Positions 42,878 through 51,021 of a DNA stretch of 64,000 bases are shown here, piece after piece; positions within the stretch are counted from its first letter, which is position 1; the number at the start of each line of letters is the position of its first letter. The translations under genes were made by a program, and so were the position numbers. The notes below the pieces were generated by a model that worked only from the letters and a program-made list of their open reading frames with translations, ran no database searches and was not told the origin of the DNA. The DNA is from UBA2821 sp902763335 (GTDB lineage Bacteria > Bacillota > Clostridia > Lachnospirales > Lachnospiraceae), in NCBI GenBank assembly GCA_052066835.1, contig JBQHRJ010000003.1; one strand, 5' to 3'.

Positions 42878-43995
42878 GAGCGATAGGAATTATACTGGCA
42901 GGTGGAAATAACAACCGGATGAAAGAACTTTCATATAAAAGAGCTATCTCAGCTATGCCGGTGGCAGGTAGTTACAGAAGCATAGACTTTGCACTTAGTA
43001 ATATGTCTAATTCTCATATACAGAAGGTAGCCGTACTTACACAGTACAATGCACAGTCATTAAATGAACATTTAAGTTCATCAAAATGGTGGGATTTCGG
43101 TAGAAAACAGGGAGGTCTGTATGTATTTACACCTTCGGTGACAGCAGATAATGGTTTCTGGTATCAGGGAACTGCAGATGCCATTTACCAGAACATCAGC
43201 TTTTTAAAGAAGAGCCACGAACCGTATGTTGTTATAGCATCCGGAGATGGAGTGTACAAGCTCGATTACAATAAAGTATTAGAGTATCATATAGCAAAGA
43301 AGGCAGACATAACTGTTGTGTACAAGGAGTTTCCTGAAGGCTCTGATGTCAGCAGATTCGGATGTATAAAGATGAATGAGGACAGCAGAATAACTGAATT
43401 CGAGGAGAAACCTCTTGTTGCTACTTCTAATACCGTATCTACCGGAATATATGTTATCAGAAGAAGACTTCTTATAGAACTCATAGAGAAATGTGAGGCA
43501 GAGGACAGATACGATATTGTAACGGATATACTTGTAAGATACAAAAATGTTAAGCGTATTTACGGATATAAGCTTGACACATACTGGAATAATATTTCAA
43601 CAGTTGATGCTTATTTTAAGACAAACATGGATTTCCTTAAACCGGGTGTAAGGGATTATTTCTTCAAACAGTATCCGGATGTATACTCAAAAGTGGATGA
43701 TCTTCCGCCGGCAAAATATAATCCGGGTTCAGCGGTAAGAAACAGTCTTATAAGCAGCGGATGTATTATAAACGGTGTGGTTGAGAATTCAGTATTGTTT
43801 AAGAAAGCATATATAGGAAATAACTGTACAATAAAGAATTCAATTATTTTGAACAATGTATATATAGGAGATAATTCATACATTGAGAACTGTATAGTGG
43901 AAAGTCACGATACTATCAGAGCTAACAGTACTCACATAGGTTCAAATGGTGAGATTAAGATTGTTGTGGAGAAGAACGATCGTTTTAGCCTGTAA
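42874..43995 (+). CDS. glgD: GlgD, glucose-1-phosphate adenylyltransferase regulatory subunit
   Basis: A 373-residue GlgC paralogue. It starts AIGIILAGGNNNRMKELSYKRAISAMPVAGSYRSIDFALSN, where several residues of the catalytic loop of GlgC are changed (GGNNNRM instead of GGQGSRL). In Firmicutes GlgD forms a heterotetramer with GlgC and raises its activity without being fully catalytic. ASGDGVYKLDYNKVL and FEEKPLVATSN align with the catalytic paralogue, and the C-terminal half is hexapeptide-repeat beta helix. Translationally coupled to glgC. Confidence 0.94.
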   Translation: MRAIGIILAGGNNNRMKELSYKRAISAMPVAGSYRSIDFALSNMSNSHIQKVAVLTQYNAQSLNEHLSSSKWWDFGRKQGGLYVFTPSVTADNGFWYQGTADAIYQNISFLKKSHEPYVVIASGDGVYKLDYNKVLEYHIAKKADITVVYKEFPEGSDVSRFGCIKMNEDSRITEFEEKPLVATSNTVSTGIYVIRRRLLIELIEKCEAEDRYDIVTDILVRYKNVKRIYGYKLDTYWNNISTVDAYFKTNMDFLKPGVRDYFFKQYPDVYSKVDDLPPAKYNPGSAVRNSLISSGCIINGVVENSVLFKKAYIGNNCTIKNSIILNNVYIGDNSYIENCIVESHDTIRANSTHIGSNGEIKIVVEKNDRFSL

Positions 43996-44031
43996 CGTAT
44001 ATATATAATGTATCAGGAAGGGGATTTTACA

Positions 44032-44307
44032 ATGGAGATAACTGACATAAGAGTGAGAAAAATTGCTCACGACGGCAAGATGAAAGCGGTGATTTCCATC
44101 ACGCTTGATAATGAATTTGTTGTACACGACATCAAGGTTATCGAAGGTGAAAAAGGATTATTTATCGCTATGCCAAGCAGAAGAGCGGCAGATGGGCAGT
44201 ATAGAGATATTGCACATCCTATAAATTCAGACACACGTACCAAAATTCAGGACCTTATACTTGAAGAGTATAAGAAAGCTGTTGATTTGGAGGGAGAAAT
44301 AAGTTAA
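44032..44307 (+). CDS. spoVG: SpoVG-family RNA/DNA-binding regulator
   Basis: A 91-residue protein beginning MEITDIRVRKIAHDGKMKAVISITLDNEFVVHDIKVIEGEKGLFIAMPSRR-type sequence, an almost textbook SpoVG. It is a small nucleic-acid-binding regulator linked to sporulation, division and capsule control in Firmicutes. ATG at 44032 has AAGGGG at good spacing, whereas the ATG at 44008 lies before that site. It follows glgD by 36 bases and is ended by a clear terminator. Confidence 0.97.
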   Translation: MEITDIRVRKIAHDGKMKAVISITLDNEFVVHDIKVIEGEKGLFIAMPSRRAADGQYRDIAHPINSDTRTKIQDLILEEYKKAVDLEGEIS

Positions 44308-44336
44308 GATTGTAAATAAGTTTTAATGATAAAATA

Positions 44337-44370
44337 AAGCTATCGCAGAAATGCGGTGGCTTTGTTTTTC
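44337..44370 (+). terminator. Intrinsic terminator after spoVG
   Basis: A ten-pair stem AAGCTATCGC/GCGGTGGCTT with two G-U pairs, an AGAAAT loop, then TGTTTTTC. Confidence 0.85.
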
Positions 44371-44408
44371 GGATACAAAGTGTATGCGGATATGTGGAAT
44401 GGAGTAAA

Positions 44409-44535
44409 GTGTGAAAAATATGCTCGATAGCATATTTTTCACACGGCTAATTGTGTCGTAGACGCCACAATTAGCTTTTTATCGCAGAGCAAAATCCATG
44501 ATTTTGCTCGCGATTCCTCCGACGCAAAGCGTCTA
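44409..44535. repeat. Array of four consecutive hairpins (intergenic repeat element)
   Basis: In order: a perfect 16-base palindrome GTGTGAAAAATATGCT with a CGAT loop (44409-44444); GCTAATTGTG/CACAATTAGC followed by TTTTT (44446-44480); ATCGC-A-GAGCAAAATC/GATTTTGCTC-GCGAT (44481-44514); and GACGC-AAA-GCGTC (44521-44533). TAGACGC in the second loop also pairs with GCGTCTA at the end. GGAATGGAG occurs just outside each end. The second hairpin could terminate transcription before pth. Confidence 0.7.
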
Positions 44536-44550
44536 CGGAATGGAGAAAAT

Positions 44551-45111
44551 ATGTACATTATAGCAGGACTTGGAAACCCATCAGCTAAGTATAAGGGAAC
44601 AAGGCATAATATGGGATTTGATGTAATAGATAATATAGCAGACAGGAATAATATATCTGTAGATACAAAAAAATTTAAGGGAGTATGCGGAAGTGGTGTG
44701 ATACAGGGGCAGAAGGTGCTTCTTTTAAAGCCGGAGACATTTATGAATCTCAGCGGTGAGTCGGTGAGGTCAGCAGTTGATTTTTATAAAATAAATCCGG
44801 AGGATGAGCTTATAGTAATATATGATGATATAAGTCTTGAACCGGGCAGATTGAGACTGCGGGCTAAGGGAAGTGCAGGCGGTCACAATGGAATAAAAAA
44901 TATCATTGCACATCTTGGAACCGAGAAGTTTAAGAGAATAAAGGTCGGTGTTGGTGAAAAACCGGTTGGTATGGATCTTGCCGATTATGTGCTCGGACGA
45001 TTTGGAAAGATAGAGAGAATAACAGTGGATAAGGGTATAGATGATGCTGCAAGGGCAGTAGAGGTGATTCTTGCCGAGGGAATAGATAAGGCTATGAATA
45101 TGTTTAATTGA
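44551..45111 (+). CDS. pth: Peptidyl-tRNA hydrolase
   Basis: Pth releases tRNA from prematurely dropped peptidyl-tRNA. Motifs are IIAGLGNPSAKYKGTRHNMGFDVID with the catalytic histidine, LLKPETFMNLSGESV, VIYDDISLEPGRLRLRAKGSAGGHNGIKNII and FKRIKVGVGEKP. At 186 residues, normal. GGAGA precedes the ATG. mfd starts 19 bases after the stop, the usual pth-mfd order of Firmicutes. Confidence 0.97.
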   Translation: MYIIAGLGNPSAKYKGTRHNMGFDVIDNIADRNNISVDTKKFKGVCGSGVIQGQKVLLLKPETFMNLSGESVRSAVDFYKINPEDELIVIYDDISLEPGRLRLRAKGSAGGHNGIKNIIAHLGTEKFKRIKVGVGEKPVGMDLADYVLGRFGKIERITVDKGIDDAARAVEVILAEGIDKAMNMFN

Positions 45112-45130
45112 TGAAAGGCATGGGACAGGT

Positions 45131-48100
45131 ATGCAGGCATTATTGGAACCATTAAAAGAATATAGTGAATATCGGGACATTTTATACAATATAGAAAAGG
45201 ATAAATTCCCGCTGCATGTGTCGGGATGTATGGACTCACAATTTATACATTTTATAAACAGTCTGAAAAAGGACAGTGGATTTAAAAATCAGATTATTGT
45301 CACATATGATGAGCAGAGAGCGAAAAGCATGGCGGAAGATTATCGGATGTATGACAGAAATGTTATGTATTATCCGGCGAAGGATTTAATGTTTTTCAGT
45401 GCTGATATACATGGAAATCTTATTTTGCAGGAGAGACTGCATTTTATAAAAAGATTTCTTGAGGGTGAAAATATAACACTCATAACGACGATAGACGGTT
45501 TGTCAGACAGGCAGCTTCCGCTTAATGAATTTAAGAATAATATTCTTGAATTCAGTGTCGGTGATGTGATAGATATGGAGAAAATCCGCAAGCAGCTTGT
45601 AAAAATGGGATATCAGAGAACCGGTCAGGTAGACATGACCGGTCAGTTTGCCGTGCGCGGAAGTATTATAGATATATTCCCGCTTACCGATGAAGTACCT
45701 GTCAGAATAGATTTGTGGGGAGATGAAGTGGATTCTGTCAAGTCGTTTGATGTGGAAAGCCAGCGTTCAGTGGAGAACTTTGAGAGTATAAAGATATATC
45801 CAGCATCTGAGTACATGATAGATGAAGATGACCTTGAGAGGGGAATACAAAAGATAAAAAATGAGTGTGACACTTACGAGAAAAAGCTGAGAAAGCAGAT
45901 GAAAACAGAAGAGGCGCACAGAATACGAAGTATAGTTGATGAATTTGTTGAACAGTTTACGGAATATGGCGGTCAGGGGGCAATAGACAGTTTTATTACC
46001 TACATGAGCGGCAAAACCGTTTCGGTTATTGAATATTTTAATAAAGAAGATACGATGATTATTCTCGATGAGCCGGCACGAATTGATGAAAAATGTAAGG
46101 CAACATGGAAGGAATTTTCGGAAAATATTATTCACAGACTGGAAAAAGGATATGTACTTCCGGGACAGACAGACATTTTAATTCCTTATAAGGACATACT
46201 TGCGACGATATGGAAGAATAATACGGTAGTTATGACTACGCTTGAGCAGAATATAAAGGAAATAGGTGACGAACAGAATTTCCATGTTGACGCAAGAAAT
46301 GTAAGTTCGTATAACAATAATTTTGAACTGCTCATAAAGGATTTAAAGGATTACAAGAAAAAGGGATACCGTGTGGTTATACTTACGGCATCTAAAACGA
46401 GAGCAGCAAGACTGGCTGATGACATAAGAGGATATGATATAGAAGCATTTTCAACGGATGATGAATCGAGAGTTCTGAAATCAGGGGAAATACTCGTAAC
46501 AGCGGGAAATGTTCATAAAGGTTTTGAATACCCGTTTTTAAAATTTGCGGTTATAACAGAAACTGATATATTTGGAAAAGAAAAGAAACGTAGAAAAAAG
46601 AAAAAGACGAATTATTCCGGTGAGAAAATCCAGAATTTTACCGACCTTAATATAGGAGATTATGTGGTTCATGAAAATCATGGACTCGGAATATACCGTG
46701 GTATCGAGAAAATAGAAGTTGATAAGATTGCGAAAGACTATATAAAAATTGAATATGCTGCCGGAGGTAATCTGTATATTCTGGCAACCCAGCTTGATAT
46801 GATACAGAAATATTCGGGAGCGGATGCAAGAAAACCAAAGCTTAACAAACTGGGAACCCAGGAGTGGAACAAGACCAAGACGAGAGTGCGCGGTGCGGTA
46901 AAGGATATGGCGGCAGAACTGGTGAAACTGTATGCTGCAAGACAGGAAAAGGAAGGCTATGTATACGGTCCCGATACCGTATGGCAGAGTGAGTTTGAGG
47001 AAATGTTTCCTTATGATGAGACGGATGACCAGCTTACAGCCATTGAAGATACGAAGAAAGATATGGAAAGTCCGCGTATAATGGACAGACTTATATGTGG
47101 CGATGTGGGTTACGGAAAAACTGAGGTGGCTATAAGAGCAGCATTTAAGGCAGTTCAGGATGGAAAGCAGGTGGCATTCCTTGTTCCGACGACCATTCTT
47201 GCACAACAGCATTATAATACATTTGCTTCGAGAATGAAGGATTTTGCGGTAAATGTGGATATGATGTCGAGATTCAGGACAGCAGCACAGCAGAAGAAAA
47301 CCATCGAGCAGTTAAAGAACGGCATGGTGGACATAGTTATAGGAACCCACAGAATATTGTCAAAGGACGTACAGTTTAAAGATCTGGGACTTCTGATAAT
47401 AGATGAGGAACAGCGTTTCGGAGTGGCACACAAGGAGAAGATAAAACAGTTAAAGAATAATATTGATGTGCTGACGCTGTCTGCTACACCTATTCCGAGA
47501 ACTCTTCATATGAGTCTGGTGGGCATCAGGGATATGAGTGTGCTTGAAGAACCGCCTGTGGACAGACTTCCGATTCAGACATATATTATGGAGTATGATG
47601 ATGAGATGATAAGAGAAGCCATAAACAGGGAGCTTGCAAGAAACGGACAGGTGTACTATGTGTACAACAGGGTAAATAATATTGATGAGGTTGCAGCGCA
47701 TATATCTAAGCTTGTTCCGGATGCAAATGTGGCATTCGCACATGGGCAGATGAGTGAGAGAACCTTAGAAAAGATAATGCTTGAATTTATAGAAGGCGAA
47801 ATAGACGTACTGGTGTCAACTACCATTATAGAGACAGGTCTTGATATATCAAATGTAAACACCATGATAATACATGATGCGGATAATATGGGGCTGTCTC
47901 AGCTCTACCAGCTCCGTGGACGTGTAGGACGTTCTAACCGCACATCATATGCTTTCCTTATGTACAGGAGAAATAAGGTATTGAGGGAAGTTGCCGAGAA
48001 GAGATTGAAAGCCATCAGGGAATTTACGGAGCTTGGTTCGGGAATAAAGATTGCCATGAAAGATTTGGAAATACGTGGAGCCGGAAATGTGCTTGGTGCT

Positions 48101-48658
48101 GAGCAGCATGGGCATATGGAAGCAGTCGGATACGACCTGTACTGTAAAATGCTAAATGAGGCAGTTCAGATGTACAAGGGAATAAAGAAACATGAAGAAT
48201 TTGAGACTACTATAGACTTAAATGTGGATGCATTTATTCCGCCGGCATATATTAAAAATGAATTTCAGAAGCTTAATATATACAAACGTATAGCAGGAAT
48301 AGAAACCGAGGAAGAATGTGAAGACATGCAGGATGAGCTGATGGACAGATATGGGGATATGCCAAAAGCAGTGTTAAATCTTCTGGCAGTGGCACTTATG
48401 AAATCGGAGGCACACAGAGCATTCATCACAGACGTGACTGCAAATGGAAAAACGCTAAAACTTGCCATGTTAAAAGATGCGGAAGTGGATGTAAGCAGGA
48501 TAGGAGATCTGCTTGAAACATTTAAACCGAGACTGAAATTCATACCCGGAGAAATACCGGTATTTGAATACAAAATGGATGAGGAAATACGTGATGTGGA
48601 AAAATTCAGAGGCGTATTTGCAGAAGTGGTAGGTGGAATACAGGGACTTATAAAGTAG
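45131..48658 (+). CDS. mfd: Transcription-repair coupling factor
   Basis: Mfd removes RNA polymerase stalled at lesions and recruits UvrA. The 1175 residues show the UvrB-homology part near the N terminus, the RNA-polymerase-interacting domain (FTDLNIGDYVVHENHGLGIYRGIEKI), the helicase with Walker A GDVGYGKTEVA, DEEQRFGVAHKEKIK, SATPIPRTLHMSL, and the conserved RGRVGRSNR motif VI, then the C-terminal regulatory TRCF domain. Complete and of normal length; start has GGGACAGG upstream. Cytoplasmic. Confidence 0.97.
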   Translation: MQALLEPLKEYSEYRDILYNIEKDKFPLHVSGCMDSQFIHFINSLKKDSGFKNQIIVTYDEQRAKSMAEDYRMYDRNVMYYPAKDLMFFSADIHGNLILQERLHFIKRFLEGENITLITTIDGLSDRQLPLNEFKNNILEFSVGDVIDMEKIRKQLVKMGYQRTGQVDMTGQFAVRGSIIDIFPLTDEVPVRIDLWGDEVDSVKSFDVESQRSVENFESIKIYPASEYMIDEDDLERGIQKIKNECDTYEKKLRKQMKTEEAHRIRSIVDEFVEQFTEYGGQGAIDSFITYMSGKTVSVIEYFNKEDTMIILDEPARIDEKCKATWKEFSENIIHRLEKGYVLPGQTDILIPYKDILATIWKNNTVVMTTLEQNIKEIGDEQNFHVDARNVSSYNNNFELLIKDLKDYKKKGYRVVILTASKTRAARLADDIRGYDIEAFSTDDESRVLKSGEILVTAGNVHKGFEYPFLKFAVITETDIFGKEKKRRKKKKTNYSGEKIQNFTDLNIGDYVVHENHGLGIYRGIEKIEVDKIAKDYIKIEYAAGGNLYILATQLDMIQKYSGADARKPKLNKLGTQEWNKTKTRVRGAVKDMAAELVKLYAARQEKEGYVYGPDTVWQSEFEEMFPYDETDDQLTAIEDTKKDMESPRIMDRLICGDVGYGKTEVAIRAAFKAVQDGKQVAFLVPTTILAQQHYNTFASRMKDFAVNVDMMSRFRTAAQQKKTIEQLKNGMVDIVIGTHRILSKDVQFKDLGLLIIDEEQRFGVAHKEKIKQLKNNIDVLTLSATPIPRTLHMSLVGIRDMSVLEEPPVDRLPIQTYIMEYDDEMIREAINRELARNGQVYYVYNRVNNIDEVAAHISKLVPDANVAFAHGQMSERTLEKIMLEFIEGEIDVLVSTTIIETGLDISNVNTMIIHDADNMGLSQLYQLRGRVGRSNRTSYAFLMYRRNKVLREVAEKRLKAIREFTELGSGIKIAMKDLEIRGAGNVLGAEQHGHMEAVGYDLYCKMLNEAVQMYKGIKKHEEFETTIDLNVDAFIPPAYIKNEFQKLNIYKRIAGIETEEECEDMQDELMDRYGDMPKAVLNLLAVALMKSEAHRAFITDVTANGKTLKLAMLKDAEVDVSRIGDLLETFKPRLKFIPGEIPVFEYKMDEEIRDVEKFRGVFAEVVGGIQGLIK

Positions 48659-48747
48659 GGATTTGTGGAACTTTTTATACACATAGCTTAGTTAAAAACG
48701 GTTTCACAAATGCCCTATGAAAAGTTGTTGAGAAATAAAAAATGTTA

Positions 48748-48776
48748 TTGTGAAAGGTAATAAAGCATGGTATAAT
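48748..48776 (+). promoter_or_regulatory. Promoter in the gap after mfd
   Basis: TTGTGA, a 17-base spacer and TATAAT (48771-48776). It would start a long leader of about 170 bases before the next gene; the leader contains a short hairpin (AAACCTCCTTTTGGGTT) but no riboswitch that I can recognise. A second A/T-rich -10-like TATAAA lies nearer the gene. Confidence 0.55.
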
Positions 48777-48951
48777 ATAAAAAATGCTAATTCCGTTAAA
48801 AAATATGACGAAATTATACGAATTGTTGCATTTCGTGCTGTTAAACCTCCTTTTGGGTTGTGGTGACGAAATTTGCCTATATTTTATGTTATTATAAATA
48901 AAATTTGAAAGCAGATTTAATATCATACAAAGGGAGAAGAGGTATAATAAA

Positions 48952-49650
48952 ATGAGAAAAAGATTGTTAAGTATCTTATTGATTACAGCTATTGGAATAT
49001 TACCAGCTAATAGTGTCAAGGCTGATGAAACTGTTACAGTAACGAATGATGAGTTGGCGGAATATAGTGATTTAGATAAAGCAAGTAGAATTGTGTCTGG
49101 CTCTAGTATTTCTGATAAGTGGTATTATAATACAGGAAAGTCATTACCTAGAAGACCAGATTACACTAGATATAATCTTTTGAACAGTGTTGAAATGGGA
49201 GATATAATATATGAAAAAAATGGTTTTGGAGGATTAACGGGGCATATTGCGATAGTTGAGGGAATACAATATGATTCAAGTAAAAATATGAAATATGTAA
49301 GGGTTGTAGAAGCTATAGAAAATGGTGTATGTAGGAGCGTTTTAGATGATGATAGGGTTGATTGGCAAGATGCGTATGTTTATAGGGTAAAAGGTTCAAG
49401 TTTTGATCAGCAAATGGCGGCTGTGAATTTTTGTATTGGTCAGATTGGAAAAAAATATAAACTTGATTTAACTAATAGGGGAATAGATGAAAATCAGAAA
49501 TCATGGTATTGTTCAAGGCTTGTATGGGCAGCATATAAAAATCAGGGTATTGATATTGAGACTACAGGAAGTATTAATGAGCCGGGGATAACTCCGAGAG
49601 ATATAATGAGGTCGTCAAAGGTGCAAAATATAAGATTTACTTTTAAATAA
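48952..49650 (+). CDS. Secreted permuted NlpC/P60 (YiiX/YycO-like) hydrolase
   Basis: A 232-residue protein with a signal peptide (to about VKA-DET). The order of catalytic motifs is circularly permuted: the histidine comes first, in GDIIYEKN...LTGHIAIVEGI, and the cysteine last, in WYCSRLVWAAYKNQGI, as in YiiX/YycO-like papain-fold proteins. It should cut amide bonds in cell-wall peptides or lipoproteins; the exact substrate is unknown. The codon use is more A/T-rich than that of its neighbours mfd and the sirohaem reductase, suggesting an accessory origin. Confidence 0.8.
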   Translation: MRKRLLSILLITAIGILPANSVKADETVTVTNDELAEYSDLDKASRIVSGSSISDKWYYNTGKSLPRRPDYTRYNLLNSVEMGDIIYEKNGFGGLTGHIAIVEGIQYDSSKNMKYVRVVEAIENGVCRSVLDDDRVDWQDAYVYRVKGSSFDQQMAAVNFCIGQIGKKYKLDLTNRGIDENQKSWYCSRLVWAAYKNQGIDIETTGSINEPGITPRDIMRSSKVQNIRFTFK

Positions 49651-49681
49651 TTATAATGTTATTTTTATGGAGGTGATAATT

Positions 49682-49873
49682 ATGAAGAAGTTTCTCAAAT
49701 GTTTAGGGATATTTTTTGTATTGTTTGTATTGGGAATATGGTATCTTGCAAACCACCCCACATTTTCTTTACGTATTAATTTAGCAGACTTTTTTATTGA
49801 CAGCGCACTTTATCTTATATTATTTTCACTTTATCTGGCGAGACTGGCTAAGAGAAGAAAAGAAGGAAAATAA
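49682..49873 (+). CDS. Small two-helix membrane protein
   Basis: A 63-residue protein with one helix at about residues 5-23 and a second at about 35-54, and a basic end (RLAKRRKEGK). I do not recognise the family. GGAGGTGATAATTATG gives a very good ribosome site for the ATG at 49682. It directly follows the permuted NlpC/P60 gene and may be its membrane partner. Confidence 0.65.
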   Translation: MKKFLKCLGIFFVLFVLGIWYLANHPTFSLRINLADFFIDSALYLILFSLYLARLAKRRKEGK

Positions 49874-49916
49874 CAATAAATTAAAAATAATATAATCTGC
49901 CACCGGGTAGAGGCTG

Positions 49917-49978
49917 CATAAAAGCATCCGTCAATACATCGCTAGGTCTTAGAAGATGTATTTTCGGATGCTTTTATG
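49917..49978 (+). terminator. Long hairpin, probable terminator
   Basis: CATAAAAGCATCCG and AATACATC pair with GATGTATT and CGGATGCTTTTATG around a 14-base loop, giving about 22 pairs with one small internal loop. There is no T run apart from TTTTATG inside the arm. It opens the 405-base gap before the PnuC-like gene. Confidence 0.5.
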
Positions 49979-50046
49979 TGTAAGCGAATGAAAAGATAAT
50001 TGTGTAGAGTTAAAGTTTATATTGTACCTGATTACCAACTGCATAA

Positions 50047-50240
50047 GATGTCGGGGTCAAAAGCCCCCGACTTTGATGCCTACGGATTGCTTCGTGCTAC
50101 GCACTCCCACAATCCTACCCAATATTCGCATATCGTGGGATTATCATCCCACTTTTATGCGAATATCGGGGCGGGTCCTAAGGTCTTTCACCCACCTATG
50201 AGCAAGCTCATGTGGGCTTAGACCTTTTGACCCTGGCATC
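50047..50240. repeat. 194-base hairpin repeat with 17-base terminal arms
   Basis: The arms GATGTCGGGGTCAAAAG and CTTTTGACCCTGGCATC pair at 14 of 17 positions. The inside is full of smaller palindromes (CGGGGTC...CCCCG, GTGCTACGCAC, CCCAC...GTGGG, ATTCGCATA...TATGCGAAT). The arms and the GTGCTACGCAC motif recur in the element at 63.5 kb. It fills most of the gap before the PnuC-like gene; a short frame inside it is not a gene. Confidence 0.7.
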
Positions 50241-50278
50241 ATTATAAACTAAAACAATTTTTTTAAGGAGTCCCCAAA

Positions 50279-50992
50279 ATGTCAAAACTAACCACATATT
50301 TCACAAAATCTGAATTACTCCTCTGGAGTGCATCAATAATATTTATACTCGGTTCATTTATACTGTTTGACCGTGAAAATTATCTCACGCTTGCTGCATC
50401 ACTTATAGGTGCAACATCATTAATATATTGTGCAAAAGGAAATCCCTTTGGGCAGTTTCTGATGGTTGTATTCAGTATAATGTATGGAGCTATTTCGTAC
50501 ACATTTGATTATTATGGCGAAATGATAACATACGTTGGAATGACCGGACCGATGGCTCTGTTTGCGCTGATAGCATGGCTTAGAAACCCATACAATGGCA
50601 ACAGGGCAGAGGTAAAGGTGAATGAACTTACAAAAAGAGAGATAGTATTTATGTTTATTCTGGCGGGAATTGTAACATTTGCATTTTATTTTATTCTTAA
50701 AAATTTCAATACAGCAAATTTAGCTCCGAGCACATTGTCGGTTACAACAAGTTTCATAGGAGTGTATCTTACGTTCAGAAGAAGTGCATACTATGCTTTG
50801 GCGTATGCATTAAATGACATCATATTAATTCTGCTCTGGATACTGGCAACGCTTACAGACATATCGTACATGTCGGTTATAATATGTTTTGTAATGTTTT
50901 TGGTAAATGACCTGTATGGATTTATTAATTGGACACGAATGAAAAAAACACAAAAAAACTATGGTAAACAGATAGGAATAATGATAAAATAA
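50279..50992 (+). CDS. PnuC-family vitamin-precursor transporter
   Basis: A 237-residue protein with seven or eight membrane helices. The pattern NPFGQFLMVVFSIMYGAISY near the third helix and YALAYALNDIILILLWILA near the sixth match the PnuC nicotinamide-riboside transporter family by layout and conserved N/W residues. Such carriers import nicotinamide riboside (or related vitamins such as thiamin or riboflavin in PnuT/PnuX). The substrate is not fixed here; a thi operon lies 4 kb away but is separate. AAGGAG precedes the ATG. It is followed 29 bases later by the sirohaem reductase. Confidence 0.75.
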   Translation: MSKLTTYFTKSELLLWSASIIFILGSFILFDRENYLTLAASLIGATSLIYCAKGNPFGQFLMVVFSIMYGAISYTFDYYGEMITYVGMTGPMALFALIAWLRNPYNGNRAEVKVNELTKREIVFMFILAGIVTFAFYFILKNFNTANLAPSTLSVTTSFIGVYLTFRRSAYYALAYALNDIILILLWILATLTDISYMSVIICFVMFLVNDLYGFINWTRMKKTQKNYGKQIGIMIK

Positions 50993-51021
50993 ATATAATT
51001 TTAATGAAAGGAACGAATACA

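Noticed and set aside
46538..47212. 224-codon minus-strand frame within mfd
   Set aside because: It lies wholly inside the conserved helicase part of mfd and shows Cys/His/Phe-rich shadow composition.
50000..50221. 73-codon open frame before the PnuC-like gene
   Set aside because: It lies almost wholly inside the hairpin repeat, lacks a ribosome site and encodes low-complexity sequence dictated by the palindromes.
49900..50278. Lysine or NAD riboswitch ahead of the PnuC-like gene (GGGTAGAGGCTGC start looks suggestive)
   Set aside because: Only the first few bases resemble a lysine aptamer and the remaining core segments are missing; most of the gap is explained by a hairpin and a repeat element.
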